Shown here piece after piece: positions 40,872 to 49,592 of a stretch of 64,000 nt of DNA (position 1 is its first letter; each line of letters begins with the position of its first letter). A program made the translations under genes and the position numbers. The stretch spans positions 124,001 through 188,000 of the forward strand of contig NZ_VTDO01000002.1 of assembly GCF_015627125.1 (NCBI RefSeq), read 5' to 3'. The DNA is from Acinetobacter rathckeae (GTDB lineage: Bacteria > Pseudomonadota > Gammaproteobacteria > Pseudomonadales > Moraxellaceae). Below the pieces are notes generated by a model. That model was not told the DNA's origin and made no database searches. It saw only the letters and a program-made list of their open reading frames with translations.

Positions 40872-43621
40872 TACTGCCACCCATAGCGTTTAACATATAT
40901 TTTTTTAAGAAGTTGCGTCAGTATCATATATGCCAATAAAATTATTGGTAAATAGATGAAGTAGGTTAAAGGTAAAGATTGTAATGAGAAGTAGCTCGCA
41001 AGTGGCCCCATTGGTAAGAAAATACCAATCATGATAATGACAGCGGTCATGACCAGAAGAGGAAGAGCCGCACAACTTTGAATGAAAGGTATTTTCTTTG
41101 TACGAATCATATGAACAATGAGGGTTTGAGTGAGTAAGCCTTCAATAAACCAACCTGACTGGAATAGCGTTTGGTGTTCAGGCGTATTTGCTTGGAAAAT
41201 AAACCACATAAGCAAGAAGGTTGTAATATCAAAAATAGAACTAATTGGTCCAAAGAAGATCATGAAACGACCAATACCACTAGCATCCCAACGTTGTGGT
41301 TCTTTGAGGGACTCTTCATCCACATTGTCGAATGGCACAGCAATTTGTGATACATCGTATAGTAAGTTTTGTATTAATAGGTGAATTGGTAACATTGGTA
41401 AGAATGGGATAAATGCACTTGCAATCAGAACAGAGAAGACGTTACCAAAGTTAGAGCTTGCTGTAATTTTTATATATTTCAAAATATTAGCAAATGTACG
41501 ACGGCCTTCAATCACGCCTTGCTCTAAGACCATTAAACTCTTTTCAAGTAAAATCAGGTCAGCAGATTCTTTGGCAATATCTACAGCAGTATCTACTGAA
41601 ATACCAATATCTGCTGTGCGTAATGCAGCCGCATCATTAATACCATCGCCTAAGAAACCCACCACATGATCGTTTTCTTTAAGTTGCGTGACGATCCGCT
41701 CTTTATGCATGGGGTTTAGCTTGGCAAAGATTTGGTATTTTTCAACGGCTTCTTTAAATTCAGTCGCTGACATACGATCTATGTCTTCGCCCAACACAAT
41801 ATGTTCACTGGGTAAGCCAATTTCATGGCAGACTTTTTGCGTAACAAATTCATTGTCACCCGTGAGAACTTTTACGGTAACGCCATGTTCATGAAGTGCT
41901 TGTATTGCTTTTACAGAACTATCTTTGGGTGGATCTAAGAAAGTAAGGAAACCTGATAAGATAAGATTTTGTTCATCTTTAACACCATAGGTTTTATCTT
42001 GTTCTATATCGCTGTCACGATAACCAATAGCAATCACACGAAGGCCATCTTTATTATGGTTTTGGCTGTTGCTAAGAATTGTTTTTGCAAGTTCCGGTGT
42101 TAACGGTACAATTTCATGGTTGATCTCAACATGACTACAGATGTTGAGCATTTCTTCGACCGCACCTTTAGTAATAATACGTGCTTGTTTTCTTGGTGTT
42201 TTTACAACGACAGACATCCGACGTCTGTTAAAGTCAAAAGGAATTTCATCCAATTTATTGTAGCTGAGTTTCTCCATTTTAATATCTGAGTTTGCATGTT
42301 CTAAAATCGCAAGATCAAGGAGGTTTTTAAGGCCTGTTTGGTGGTAACTATTAATATATCCTAAAAGAAGAACTGGCTCAGAGACTTTCCCCATCACATC
42401 CGTATGTTTTGAAAGAATAATTTTATCTTGTGTTAATGTCCCTGTTTTATCTGTACATAGTACATCCATAGCACCAAAATTTTGAATCGCGTCTAATCGT
42501 TTTACAATGACTTTTTTACGAGATAAGAACACAGCCCCTTTTGCAAGTGTTGATGTCACAATCATGGGTAGCATTTCTGGTGTTAAGCCAACCGCCACGG
42601 CAAGTGCGAAAAGGCAGGCATCTGTCCAGTTGCCTGTTGTATAGCCATTGAGAACAAGAACAATCGGTGACATGATGAGCGTAAAGCGAATGAGTAACCA
42701 ACTTACACTGTTTACACCTTTTTGAAATGAGGTAGTCACTTGATCATTGTCTGTGACACGTTTTGCTAAAGCACCGAAATAAGTCTGTTTCCCTGTGGTA
42801 ATGACAATAGCAGTCGCTGTACCAGAAATAACACTCGTACCCATAAAAGCGATATTATCAAGTGCCATTGTATTATTGTTGTTCTCAGATTGGTGTGTTG
42901 CAAATTTTTCCACAGGCATAGACTCACCAGTCATGGCCGCTTGTGAAACAAATAAATCTTTTGTCTCAATTAGTCTACAGTCGGCTGGAATCAGATCACC
43001 TGCTGATAGCTTGATGATATCACCAGGCACGATATATTTTGTTGGAATATCAAATAAGTCTTTGCTCTGCTGAGAGGCATTAATAGCTTCTGCTTTGGTG
43101 AATTTTGAATGGGTATTTCTTCTTAGAACAGAAGCATCATTACTTACCATTGATTTAAGGGTGTCAGCCGCTTTATTTGATTTAGCTTCTTGCCAAAATC
43201 TTAAGATGGTAGAGATAATCACCATAGACGAAATAACAATCGTACCTTTCATATCATCTGTGAATGCACAAATAATCGCTAAAATAGTTAATAAAATATT
43301 AAATGGATTTTTGTAGCAATACCAAAGATGTTGCCACCATGCTAATGGTTTCTCAGATTGGAGTTCATTTAAGCCATATTGTTTTTGGCGTAGTTCTGCT
43401 TCTTTTTCATCAAGACCATCAAGATGAGCCTCTTTTTCACGGACAATATCTGCTACAGATATTTTTGAAGCATGCTTTAAATTTTTTGTGAACTGTTCAC
43501 TCACTTGCTGTGCATAGCTAGATTGTTGTAACTCATCAAAAGAAGCTGATTTTGAGAAATAGCGTGTTAGGTGATACTTTTTTAAGAATTTTGAAAATAG
43601 TTGTTCCCATAGATTACGCAT
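40871..43621 (-). CDS. mgtA: Magnesium-importing P-type ATPase MgtA
   Basis: This 916-residue P-type ATPase has the phosphorylation site D391 in CTDKTGTLTQ, TGES at 231-234 in the actuator domain, and about ten membrane segments. The N-terminal region (residues 1-80) is cytosolic and basic, as in MgtA. Under low magnesium it brings Mg2+ into the cell. mgtC overlaps its end. A 12-base palindrome (43633-43644) covers the Shine-Dalgarno region of its start, and a beta-barrel gene lies upstream on the same strand. Length and motifs are intact. Confidence 0.95.
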   Translation of the reverse strand: MRNLWEQLFSKFLKKYHLTRYFSKSASFDELQQSSYAQQVSEQFTKNLKHASKISVADIVREKEAHLDGLDEKEAELRQKQYGLNELQSEKPLAWWQHLWYCYKNPFNILLTILAIICAFTDDMKGTIVISSMVIISTILRFWQEAKSNKAADTLKSMVSNDASVLRRNTHSKFTKAEAINASQQSKDLFDIPTKYIVPGDIIKLSAGDLIPADCRLIETKDLFVSQAAMTGESMPVEKFATHQSENNNNTMALDNIAFMGTSVISGTATAIVITTGKQTYFGALAKRVTDNDQVTTSFQKGVNSVSWLLIRFTLIMSPIVLVLNGYTTGNWTDACLFALAVAVGLTPEMLPMIVTSTLAKGAVFLSRKKVIVKRLDAIQNFGAMDVLCTDKTGTLTQDKIILSKHTDVMGKVSEPVLLLGYINSYHQTGLKNLLDLAILEHANSDIKMEKLSYNKLDEIPFDFNRRRMSVVVKTPRKQARIITKGAVEEMLNICSHVEINHEIVPLTPELAKTILSNSQNHNKDGLRVIAIGYRDSDIEQDKTYGVKDEQNLILSGFLTFLDPPKDSSVKAIQALHEHGVTVKVLTGDNEFVTQKVCHEIGLPSEHIVLGEDIDRMSATEFKEAVEKYQIFAKLNPMHKERIVTQLKENDHVVGFLGDGINDAAALRTADIGISVDTAVDIAKESADLILLEKSLMVLEQGVIEGRRTFANILKYIKITASSNFGNVFSVLIASAFIPFLPMLPIHLLIQNLLYDVSQIAVPFDNVDEESLKEPQRWDASGIGRFMIFFGPISSIFDITTFLLMWFIFQANTPEHQTLFQSGWFIEGLLTQTLIVHMIRTKKIPFIQSCAALPLLVMTAVIIMIGIFLPMGPLASYFSLQSLPLTYFIYLPIILLAYMILTQLLKKIYVKRYGWQ

Positions 43622-43632
43622 CGTTTGGGTCT

Positions 43633-43644
43633 CCTAAATTTAGG
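43633..43644 (-). repeat. 12-base perfect palindrome covering the mgtA Shine-Dalgarno region
   Basis: CCTAAATTTAGG is a perfect palindrome with its right half running into the AGGAG ribosome-binding site of mgtA, 11 bases before the start codon. The site is about as likely chance as function. Confidence 0.3.
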
Positions 43645-43733
43645 CAATAGTGAGCCATTTTGGTTAGTTAAGAAAAAACCAAAGTGAGTGTGAAATAATA
43701 TGTATGAGTAGGATGACACTGTGATTAATCGTG

Positions 43734-44396
43734 TTAGCTAAAGTTCCAACTCAAGCCGAGACCAACCCATCGGGTAATGGATGATCTAATGTTTTGACCA
43801 TAAGATAAATAAATACTGGTCTGATCTTTAATGACATCAAGTCCCCAAATAAGTTGTATTTGACTAGGGGCTGATGCAGGTTTGTAGTATTCGAGTGCAA
43901 TTTTTTGGTCATGGGGGAGTGCATGTGTTGCAGCAATTGCCCATGTAAATGCAGTCGTTTGTTTTGTGTTATACCAACCTAGATTTGTATCAAGTTGAAA
44001 TTGTGGCGTAATGTAGAAAGAAGCAGGTACGTTGAGTTGCCAATCTGCATCATTTTTATGCTGTTTCGGCGTGTAAGCCGCACTTGCAGCGACACCAAAT
44101 TGCTCAGATGCATAAAAAGGATGTTTGATTTGCACAGTGGTGTATGTTGTACGGTTACTATAGCTGACTGGTATAGAAAGCTCATAGTTATATACACTAC
44201 ATGCAGGGCTTACATTGAGTTGTTGGTCAGTTTTAGTACGGGTTTGACCAAACTCAATTTGGCAGGTGTTATTGCTTGTAATTTGTGCATCATCTGTATT
44301 GTACAAAGGCAGTGCGTATGTATAACGTGACATCAGCACCATAACAAAGAGACATGCGTAAAAAGACAATGTAAAAAAGTAGTGATACATTTCCAT
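43734..44396 (-). CDS. Putative outer-membrane beta-barrel protein
   Basis: This 220-residue protein has an N-terminal hydrophobic signal (about residues 7-27, ending near TYA) and then alternating hydrophobic/polar strands ending in GLGLSWNFS, a typical outer-membrane C-terminal strand. The mature start YNTDDAQ.. with a following QIEFGQ resembles the TDDA-type barrels loosely annotated as MetA-pathway-of-phenol-degradation transporters; this is a weak resemblance. It precedes mgtA by 112 bases on the same strand with no terminator between, so they may be cotranscribed. Its 268-base upstream region is described separately. Confidence 0.7.
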   Translation of the reverse strand: MEMYHYFFTLSFYACLFVMVLMSRYTYALPLYNTDDAQITSNNTCQIEFGQTRTKTDQQLNVSPACSVYNYELSIPVSYSNRTTYTTVQIKHPFYASEQFGVAASAAYTPKQHKNDADWQLNVPASFYITPQFQLDTNLGWYNTKQTTAFTWAIAATHALPHDQKIALEYYKPASAPSQIQLIWGLDVIKDQTSIYLSYGQNIRSSITRWVGLGLSWNFS

Positions 44397-44664
44397 TCCC
44401 CAAGATTGAGGCGGATGCTACCCACGTAGGTATGATCTAGGTACATTACGTGAACACACAGAAGCTATATCTATCAAATATAGATGCTGTAGATTCTAAA
44501 ATAATGAGTTTGCGATATGTTTTGCTGTGATATGCCATCTCGTTGCAAGATGGCATGACCCGATGTGTCTGAGTTGCCGTTATGCTTTCAAGATGAATAT
44601 AACAGTGTAAATTACACTAAACCTCGAACAACTTCCCACAGAGGGTCTCCGCACTTTAAAAATT
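44397..44664 (-). ncRNA. Candidate structured leader of the barrel-mgtA-mgtC genes
   Basis: The reverse-strand transcript from the promoter at 44671-44698 would run about 268 bases before the barrel gene. Its clearest stem is the perfect nine-base pair ATGCCATCT/AGATGGCAT (44532-44556), with GTTAT/ATAAC, AGTGTAA/TTTACACT and a CTATAT/ATATAG stem nearby. A 36-codon open frame (44446-44556) starts on this stem. The size resembles the E. coli mgtA leader, but the sequence does not match any Mg-sensing RNA that I recall. Function is an inference. Confidence 0.4.
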
Positions 44665-44670
44665 GGCCAC

Positions 44671-44698
44671 AGTATATACACTATTTCTTAATTGTAAA
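44671..44698 (-). promoter_or_regulatory. Promoter for the barrel-mgtA-mgtC leader
   Basis: On the reverse strand TTTACA and TATACT, each matching consensus at five of six positions, are separated by 16 bases. Transcription would start near 44664. Confidence 0.55.
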
Positions 44699-45123
44699 TG
44701 AAATTTATAAGGAATGATAAAATAGGTATATTTTTTTAGCTGAAATTTCGCATAGCAATATTGTTTTAATAATTGGTCTATTTTTGAAAAAAATTTACCA
44801 TAATTTTGTTAAAAGTAACGCTTAGATTTTTATTTAAGATATTGATAATTATTATTATTTTCTCGTTTGCAATATGGTTTTAAGAAATAATTAAGTTTTA
44901 CCTATGTTCAAATTCAAAGACTGGGTTTATACTAAAGTCTTATTTAAGTTGATCTGTTTTTTGTGAATTAGCCCATCGCAAAATAGGTATAAAAAACAGA
45001 TTAACTTTAGAAAGTCTGATTTTTATATATGTGATTTTATTTGCGCTGTTAAGGCAATAACAGTTCTTATATTTCAGGCTTTTATCTATGGATAGATATT
45101 TTGTTCTTTAAGGATATGTTGTA
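44699..45123. other. Gene-free region upstream of mqo
   Basis: No gene is supported here. With the adjacent leader it makes a 727-base gap between divergent genes. It holds a possible mqo promoter (TATACT at 44928-44933, weak -35 nearby), a 17-bp inverted repeat at 44946-45007 and a short TATCTAT-GG-ATAGATA palindrome at 45083-45098 just before the mqo ribosome-binding site. Confidence 0.55.
44946..45007 (+). repeat. 17-bp inverted repeat with 28-base loop upstream of mqo
   Basis: The arms 44946-44962 and 44991-45007 pair over 17 positions, all Watson-Crick except one G-U if transcribed. The segment lies about 120 bases before mqo, just after a TATACT box. It may be a 5' stability hairpin or a regulatory leader. 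Confidence 0.5.
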
Positions 45124-46764
45124 ATGAAGAAAATTGGATTTTATCTAATTGTCGCCCTAGTTATATTGGTAGTCATCGCCATTTTGTTTTTGTTCAGACC
45201 TGTTGCTTCTAAGCGTATGCAAACGGATGTGAAAGAAACAACTGTGGATGCTGTACTCATTGGTGGCGGTATTATGAGTGCAACACTTGGTACATATCTT
45301 AGCGAATTAGAGCCAAATTGGAAAATTCGTATGTTCGAACGTTTAGACCAAGTTGGGCAAGAAAGCTCTAATGGTTTTAACAACGCAGGTACGGGCCACT
45401 CAGGCTTTATGGAAATGAATTATACCGAAGAAAAGAACGGTAAAATGGACATTTCAAAGGCTGTGAATGTTGCAAATCAATTTGAAATTTCTAAGCAGTT
45501 CTGGGCATATCAGGTTGAAAACAAGGCTTTGGGTGAACCTAAAAGTTTTATAAACCCCGTTGGACATGATGCATTTGTTTGGGGTGATAATGTCGATTTT
45601 CTTAAAAAACGTTATGATGCTATGGTCGCACATCCGTTATTTAAGGGAATGTATTACACAGAGAATCCAAGTGTTATTAAATCTTGGGCACCACTTGTCA
45701 TGGAAGGTCGCGACCCTAAACAAAAAGTGGCAGCGACGCGTATGGAAATTGGTTCAGATGTGAACTATGGTTCGATTACTACACAGCTCATCAAAAATTT
45801 AGAAAAATCGAAGAACTTTACTTTAAGTACGTCTACTGAAGTGACGAATATTAGTCAAAATGATGATCAAACATGGTCTATTGAGTCGAAAAACTTAAAA
45901 ACAGGTGAGATCAGTCGAATTAAATCGAAGTTTGTTTTTATTGGTGCAGGTGGCGCAGCCATTAAAATGCTACAAAAAACAGGTCTTCCAGAAGCTGAGC
46001 AATATGCTGGGTTCCCAGTGGGTGGTGAATTCTTAATTACTGATAATCCTGAAATTACTGCAAAGCATACTGTGAAAGTATATGGTCGTGCTGAGTTGGG
46101 TGCACCACCAATGTCAGTTCCTCATATTGATACACGTTACATTGATGGGAAAAAGTATGTTCTATTTGGACCATTTGCGACGTATTCAAATAAATTCCTG
46201 AAAAATGGTTCTCAGCTAGACTTGTTGGCTTCAACCAACAAAAACAATGTATTGCCTATGACAAAAATAGGTGTTGAGAACATGGATCTTGTGAAATATT
46301 TGGTGAGTCAGGTGATGATGTCTGATGAAGATCGTTTTAATGAGCTGAAGAAGTATTATCCAAATGCGAAACCAGAAGACTGGCATTTAAGTCAAGGTGG
46401 TCAACGTGTTCAGATCATCAAAACTGAACCGGGTAAACCTGCTAAGCTCCAATTTGGAACAGAGATTTTTGTATCTAAAGATAAGTCAATGACCGCATTA
46501 TTAGGTGCTTCACCAGGTGCATCAACATCGCCTTATACTTTATTAACATTGCTAGAGAAGGCATTCCCTGAAAAAACTAAAGCGGAATGGAACCCTAAAC
46601 TGCATGAGATTATTCGATCTTATCAACAAGATTTACGTGAAGATCCAAAATTGTTAGATCAAACACGTAAATATACAAGTTCGGTATTAGGTTTGAATTA
46701 CACTACACCTGCGGGTTTGTTAGACAACACTCAGCATACTGCTCCTGTAAAAACACAGAAGTAA
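45124..46764 (+). CDS. mqo: Malate:quinone oxidoreductase, membrane-anchored form
   Basis: This 546-residue FAD enzyme oxidises malate to oxaloacetate and reduces quinone in the TCA cycle. A membrane helix at residues 5-24 precedes the FAD-binding [10 protein letters not shown] at 47-56; [16 protein letters not shown] and [13 protein letters not shown] are MQO hallmarks. The N-terminal helix is longer than in E. coli Mqo. Its leader holds a strong hairpin. Ends at a clear terminator. Confidence 0.97.
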   Translation: MKKIGFYLIVALVILVVIAILFLFRPVASKRMQTDVKETTVDAVLIGGGIMSATLGTYLSELEPNWKIRMFERLDQVGQESSNGFNNAGTGHSGFMEMNYTEEKNGKMDISKAVNVANQFEISKQFWAYQVENKALGEPKSFINPVGHDAFVWGDNVDFLKKRYDAMVAHPLFKGMYYTENPSVIKSWAPLVMEGRDPKQKVAATRMEIGSDVNYGSITTQLIKNLEKSKNFTLSTSTEVTNISQNDDQTWSIESKNLKTGEISRIKSKFVFIGAGGAAIKMLQKTGLPEAEQYAGFPVGGEFLITDNPEITAKHTVKVYGRAELGAPPMSVPHIDTRYIDGKKYVLFGPFATYSNKFLKNGSQLDLLASTNKNNVLPMTKIGVENMDLVKYLVSQVMMSDEDRFNELKKYYPNAKPEDWHLSQGGQRVQIIKTEPGKPAKLQFGTEIFVSKDKSMTALLGASPGASTSPYTLLTLLEKAFPEKTKAEWNPKLHEIIRSYQQDLREDPKLLDQTRKYTSSVLGLNYTTPAGLLDNTQHTAPVKTQK

Positions 46765-46783
46765 TTGTTTAGAGAGGCATAAG

Positions 46784-46815
46784 AATAGGAGATCATTTTG
46801 ATCTCCTATTTTTTT
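46784..46815 (+). terminator. mqo terminator
   Basis: AATAGGAGATCA and TGATCTCCTATT surround a TTT loop and are followed by TTTTT. Confidence 0.92.
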
Positions 46816-46834
46816 ATAAAGTGGGGTGTTTGTA

Positions 46835-47257
46835 ATGCATTTTTTTCTTAAATTCTTTTCTTTTATTGCACTGTCATTTTTAGTATTTCAGTCGATGTAT
46901 ATTGTGGTTTTAGGTGGAAAAGCACAGTTTTTTTATCTGCTGAGTTATATGCTCCTGACATTAATAATTGCAAAAGTGTGTAATAACTCATATTACAGCC
47001 AAATATGTATTTTGATTTTATCTATGATAGGGATTTGTTATTTTTCTATTGAGAAAGAATACTTCTTTTTATGTATTGGTTTGATGTATAGCACTTTATT
47101 TTTTAAAGTAAATCAATATAAAAAGATAAAATTAATTTTACTATTCATCTTAATTTGTTTTGTGGCCATTGATCAATACAGTTATATGGTGCAAGTCAAA
47201 GCATATAATGCTCAGACAAATAATGGTGAGACTTGGCAAAAATATGGTGCTTTGTGA
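46835..47257 (+). CDS. Small membrane protein of unknown function
   Basis: This 140-residue protein has four hydrophobic segments (about 5-22, 33-50, 55-72 and 100-118) with few charged residues and no motif that I recognise. The ATG at 46835 fits a GGGGTG element upstream; a GTG three codons earlier is in frame. It starts 71 bases after mqo behind a strong terminator, so it likely depends on read-through or its own promoter. The base composition is unusually AT-rich compared with its neighbours. Confidence 0.6.
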   Translation: MHFFLKFFSFIALSFLVFQSMYIVVLGGKAQFFYLLSYMLLTLIIAKVCNNSYYSQICILILSMIGICYFSIEKEYFFLCIGLMYSTLFFKVNQYKKIKLILLFILICFVAIDQYSYMVQVKAYNAQTNNGETWQKYGAL

Positions 47258-47373
47258 AGTATGGAATCCTTTGGTCTTTATGAAAAGAAAAACTAGATTA
47301 AACAATACGTATTAGAAAAATATATGCGTAAAATATTATGATTTAATTTTAGTTGATGGATAGGAGTTATTTT

Positions 47374-47388
47374 ACATAGTACCTATGT
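47374..47388. repeat. ACATAG-TAC-CTATGT inverted repeat before the M48 gene
   Basis: Six-base arms around three bases overlap the -35 position of the promoter whose -10 box is TATAAT at 47410-47415. The geometry fits a repressor operator. Confidence 0.4.
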
Positions 47389-47449
47389 TAAATACATTTT
47401 ATAGTTGTATATAATAAAAATGAGTCACAAAATAAGATAGGAATGTGTC

Positions 47450-48229
47450 ATGAAAAATAAGGCGTTTATTGCACTTGGCTTTTCTACGTTATTTACAATG
47501 TCAGGGTGTACCACAGTTGCAGACATGGCAGGAGCAGACTCAGCCACTTTAAATGCGACCTCTGCACAGAGCTTTGCTAAAATGCAACAAGAGGCGCAAC
47601 AAAAAGGGGTGCTAGATACATCATCAAGTACATATAAGCGTATTTACACCATCTTACAGCGTATGGAGCCATATGCCAATCAGTTGAATCAGACAGGTCA
47701 GGCATTTCAATGGCAACTTGCTGTGATTAAGTCTGATACACTCAATGCTTATGTTGCGCCTGGTGGAAAAGTGGTTTTTTACACAGGAATTGTAAATAAA
47801 CTTAATTTATCTGATGATGAAATTGCCGCCATTATGGGGCATGAAATGACGCATGCATTAGAAGAGCATGCGAAAAATAAAATTGGTGCAGATGCATTAA
47901 CCAACCTTGCAATTAATATAGGTAAAAGCTATGCGGGGCAGAGCATTGGTCAATTTGGAAATGCAGCCATTGATTTGGGCAGTCAAGTAGGGGTGGGCTT
48001 ACCATATTCTAGAAACTTAGAAACACGTGCAGATTATGGTGGTTTGATGCTTATGGCTAAAGCGGGTTATAACCCACAAGCAGCAATTACTTTATGGGAA
48101 AAAATGAATAAAGCACAGAGTGATACTGGTATAAGCTTTTTATCCACACATCCATCGAATGCCCAGCGTATTGCTGAAATGAAGAATAACTTGCCTGCTG
48201 CAATGGCAATTTATAATCGTACACGTTAG
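47450..48229 (+). CDS. M48-family metalloprotease lipoprotein (LoiP-like)
   Basis: This 259-residue protein has a lipobox ending at C20 (LFTMSGC), then a peptidase M48 domain with zinc site HEMTH (H131, E132, H135) and downstream ligand region ETRAD (near 190-194). The closest named relatives are LoiP/YggG and the BepA group, which act on outer-membrane protein quality; the length without TPR repeats points to LoiP-like. It is monocistronic with its own TATAAT promoter. Confidence 0.88.
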   Translation: MKNKAFIALGFSTLFTMSGCTTVADMAGADSATLNATSAQSFAKMQQEAQQKGVLDTSSSTYKRIYTILQRMEPYANQLNQTGQAFQWQLAVIKSDTLNAYVAPGGKVVFYTGIVNKLNLSDDEIAAIMGHEMTHALEEHAKNKIGADALTNLAINIGKSYAGQSIGQFGNAAIDLGSQVGVGLPYSRNLETRADYGGLMLMAKAGYNPQAAITLWEKMNKAQSDTGISFLSTHPSNAQRIAEMKNNLPAAMAIYNRTR

Positions 48230-48244
48230 AAAATACATTTGAAC

Positions 48245-48268
48245 TGACGGCTGCATAGAAAGCCGTCA
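48245..48268. terminator. Probable bidirectional terminator between M48 and vfr genes
   Basis: TGACGGCT and AGCCGTCA form an eight-base stem with an eight-base loop between convergent genes. The T-runs are weak on both sides. Confidence 0.5.
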
Positions 48269-48279
48269 AGTTTAGTTGA

Positions 48280-48963
48280 TTATTGCTCAGATGAGCTTTC
48301 TAAAGCAGCATCATAAATTAAAATAGCTTTACCTTCAGTTTCAATCATACCTTGTTCTTCTAAAGATTTTAGTACACGGCCAACCATTTCACGAGAGCAA
48401 CCCACAATACGTCCAATTTCTTGGCGAGTAATGCGAATTTGACGACCGTTAGATAAAAGCATTGCTGCAGGTTGGTGAGCAAGGTCAATTAAACAGCGTG
48501 CAATACGGCCTGTGACATCAATAAATGCAAGGTCTGTCATTTTACGCGTGGTGTTCTTTAAGCGTTTGGTTAATTGAGAGAAGATGGCATAGTTTAAATC
48601 TGGGTACTGTACTGCAAGCTCTAAAAAGTTCTCGTAAGATATTTCGGCAATTTCACAGGTTTCACGTGTTCTGACTTCAGCGGTACGGTGTGGCTCAGTT
48701 TCAAAAAGGCCCATCTCACCAAAAAATTCACCTGCATTTAGATAAGCAACAACAATTTCACGTTCATCGTCTTCACGTAAAATTACTGATACAGAGCCCT
48801 TTAAAATGAGGTATAAAGATTTAGACTCTTTACCTGACTCAATGAGGGTTGTACGTTTTGGATGGCGATTGATATATGCACGTTTTAGTAATGCTTTAAC
48901 AGACTCAGGAAGTTGATTTGGGGAGAGTATCTCATTCGCAAAAGGGAAAAAATTAGCTGGCAT
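48280..48963 (-). CDS. vfr: cAMP receptor protein, Vfr/CRP type
   Basis: This 227-residue regulator has the cyclic-nucleotide domain with the phosphate-binding cassette GEFFGEMGLF..HRTAEVR (about 77-96) and a C-terminal HTH with QEIGRIVGCSREMVGRVLKSLEE (about 175-197). The residues that bind cAMP in CRP (E, R, S/T and the HTH recognition helix RE.V.R) are retained. In Acinetobacter, Vfr controls natural competence and motility. It is divergent from a YhfA-like OsmC gene, as crp is in E. coli. Confidence 0.92.
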   Translation of the reverse strand: MPANFFPFANEILSPNQLPESVKALLKRAYINRHPKRTTLIESGKESKSLYLILKGSVSVILREDDEREIVVAYLNAGEFFGEMGLFETEPHRTAEVRTRETCEIAEISYENFLELAVQYPDLNYAIFSQLTKRLKNTTRKMTDLAFIDVTGRIARCLIDLAHQPAAMLLSNGRQIRITRQEIGRIVGCSREMVGRVLKSLEEQGMIETEGKAILIYDAALESSSEQ

Positions 48964-49132
48964 GATTCCTTGTTCCAGAGGCAGTAGTTAAAGGGATGTA
49001 AGTAACTTGAATACTTGGTAAAAACGTTCAATGAATTGAGCCCAAAAGGGGTGGGAATAGGCTCATCGAACAAAGTGTGTTAGTGTAACGCATATATAGT
49101 CATTAATTTATATTTTTTTTAAGGTAGTTGCA

Positions 49133-49558
49133 ATGCAATCAACAGTTCAATGGCTTGAAAATGTTGCATTTGAAGCCAAGTCGGAAAGTGGTCATACTGT
49201 GGTAATGGATGGATCACCTGCTTATGGCGGTGAAAACCGCGGTGCTCGTCCTATGGAGTTGATTTTAATGGGGTTGGGAGGCTGTGCGTCTTTTGATATT
49301 GTCACCATTTTAAAGAAATCTCGTCAAGATATCACTGATGTTGTCTGTGAATTGAAAGCAGAACGTGCAGACAGTGTGCCTGCTGTGTTTACAAAAATAC
49401 ACCTTCATTTTGTTGTGAAGGGGCGTGCTGTCAAAGAAAAACAGGTGGCGAAAGCGGTTGAGTTATCTGCTGAAAAATATTGCTCAGCGAGTAAAATGTT
49501 GACCGATGGTGGTGTTGAAATTACCCATGACTTTGAGCTGATTGATGTAGATGCATAA
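49133..49558 (+). CDS. OsmC-family protein (YhfA-like)
   Basis: This 141-residue protein has the OsmC fold with reactive cysteines C51 (GGCASFDIV) and C117 (KYCSASKML), and NRGARPMELILMGLGG near 36-50. OsmC/Ohr proteins reduce organic peroxides through the cysteine pair. The YhfA group is usually encoded next to crp, and here it is divergent from vfr. The Shine-Dalgarno sequence is AAGG. Confidence 0.9.
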   Translation: MQSTVQWLENVAFEAKSESGHTVVMDGSPAYGGENRGARPMELILMGLGGCASFDIVTILKKSRQDITDVVCELKAERADSVPAVFTKIHLHFVVKGRAVKEKQVAKAVELSAEKYCSASKMLTDGGVEITHDFELIDVDA

Positions 49559-49592
49559 GCCAGTCCGTTGTACTGACTTATGTGACTAATCA

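Noticed and set aside
44397..44700. Match to the M-box, yybP-ykoY or known enteric mgtA leader
   Set aside because: I looked for the M-box GGTGAGGCTCC start and the yybP-ykoY GGGGAGTAG/AAGACC elements on both strands and could not place them.
49554..49584. Terminator between OsmC and M23 genes
   Set aside because: The arms CATAAG.CAGT and ACTG.CTTATG pair imperfectly and no U-run follows, so I did not list it.
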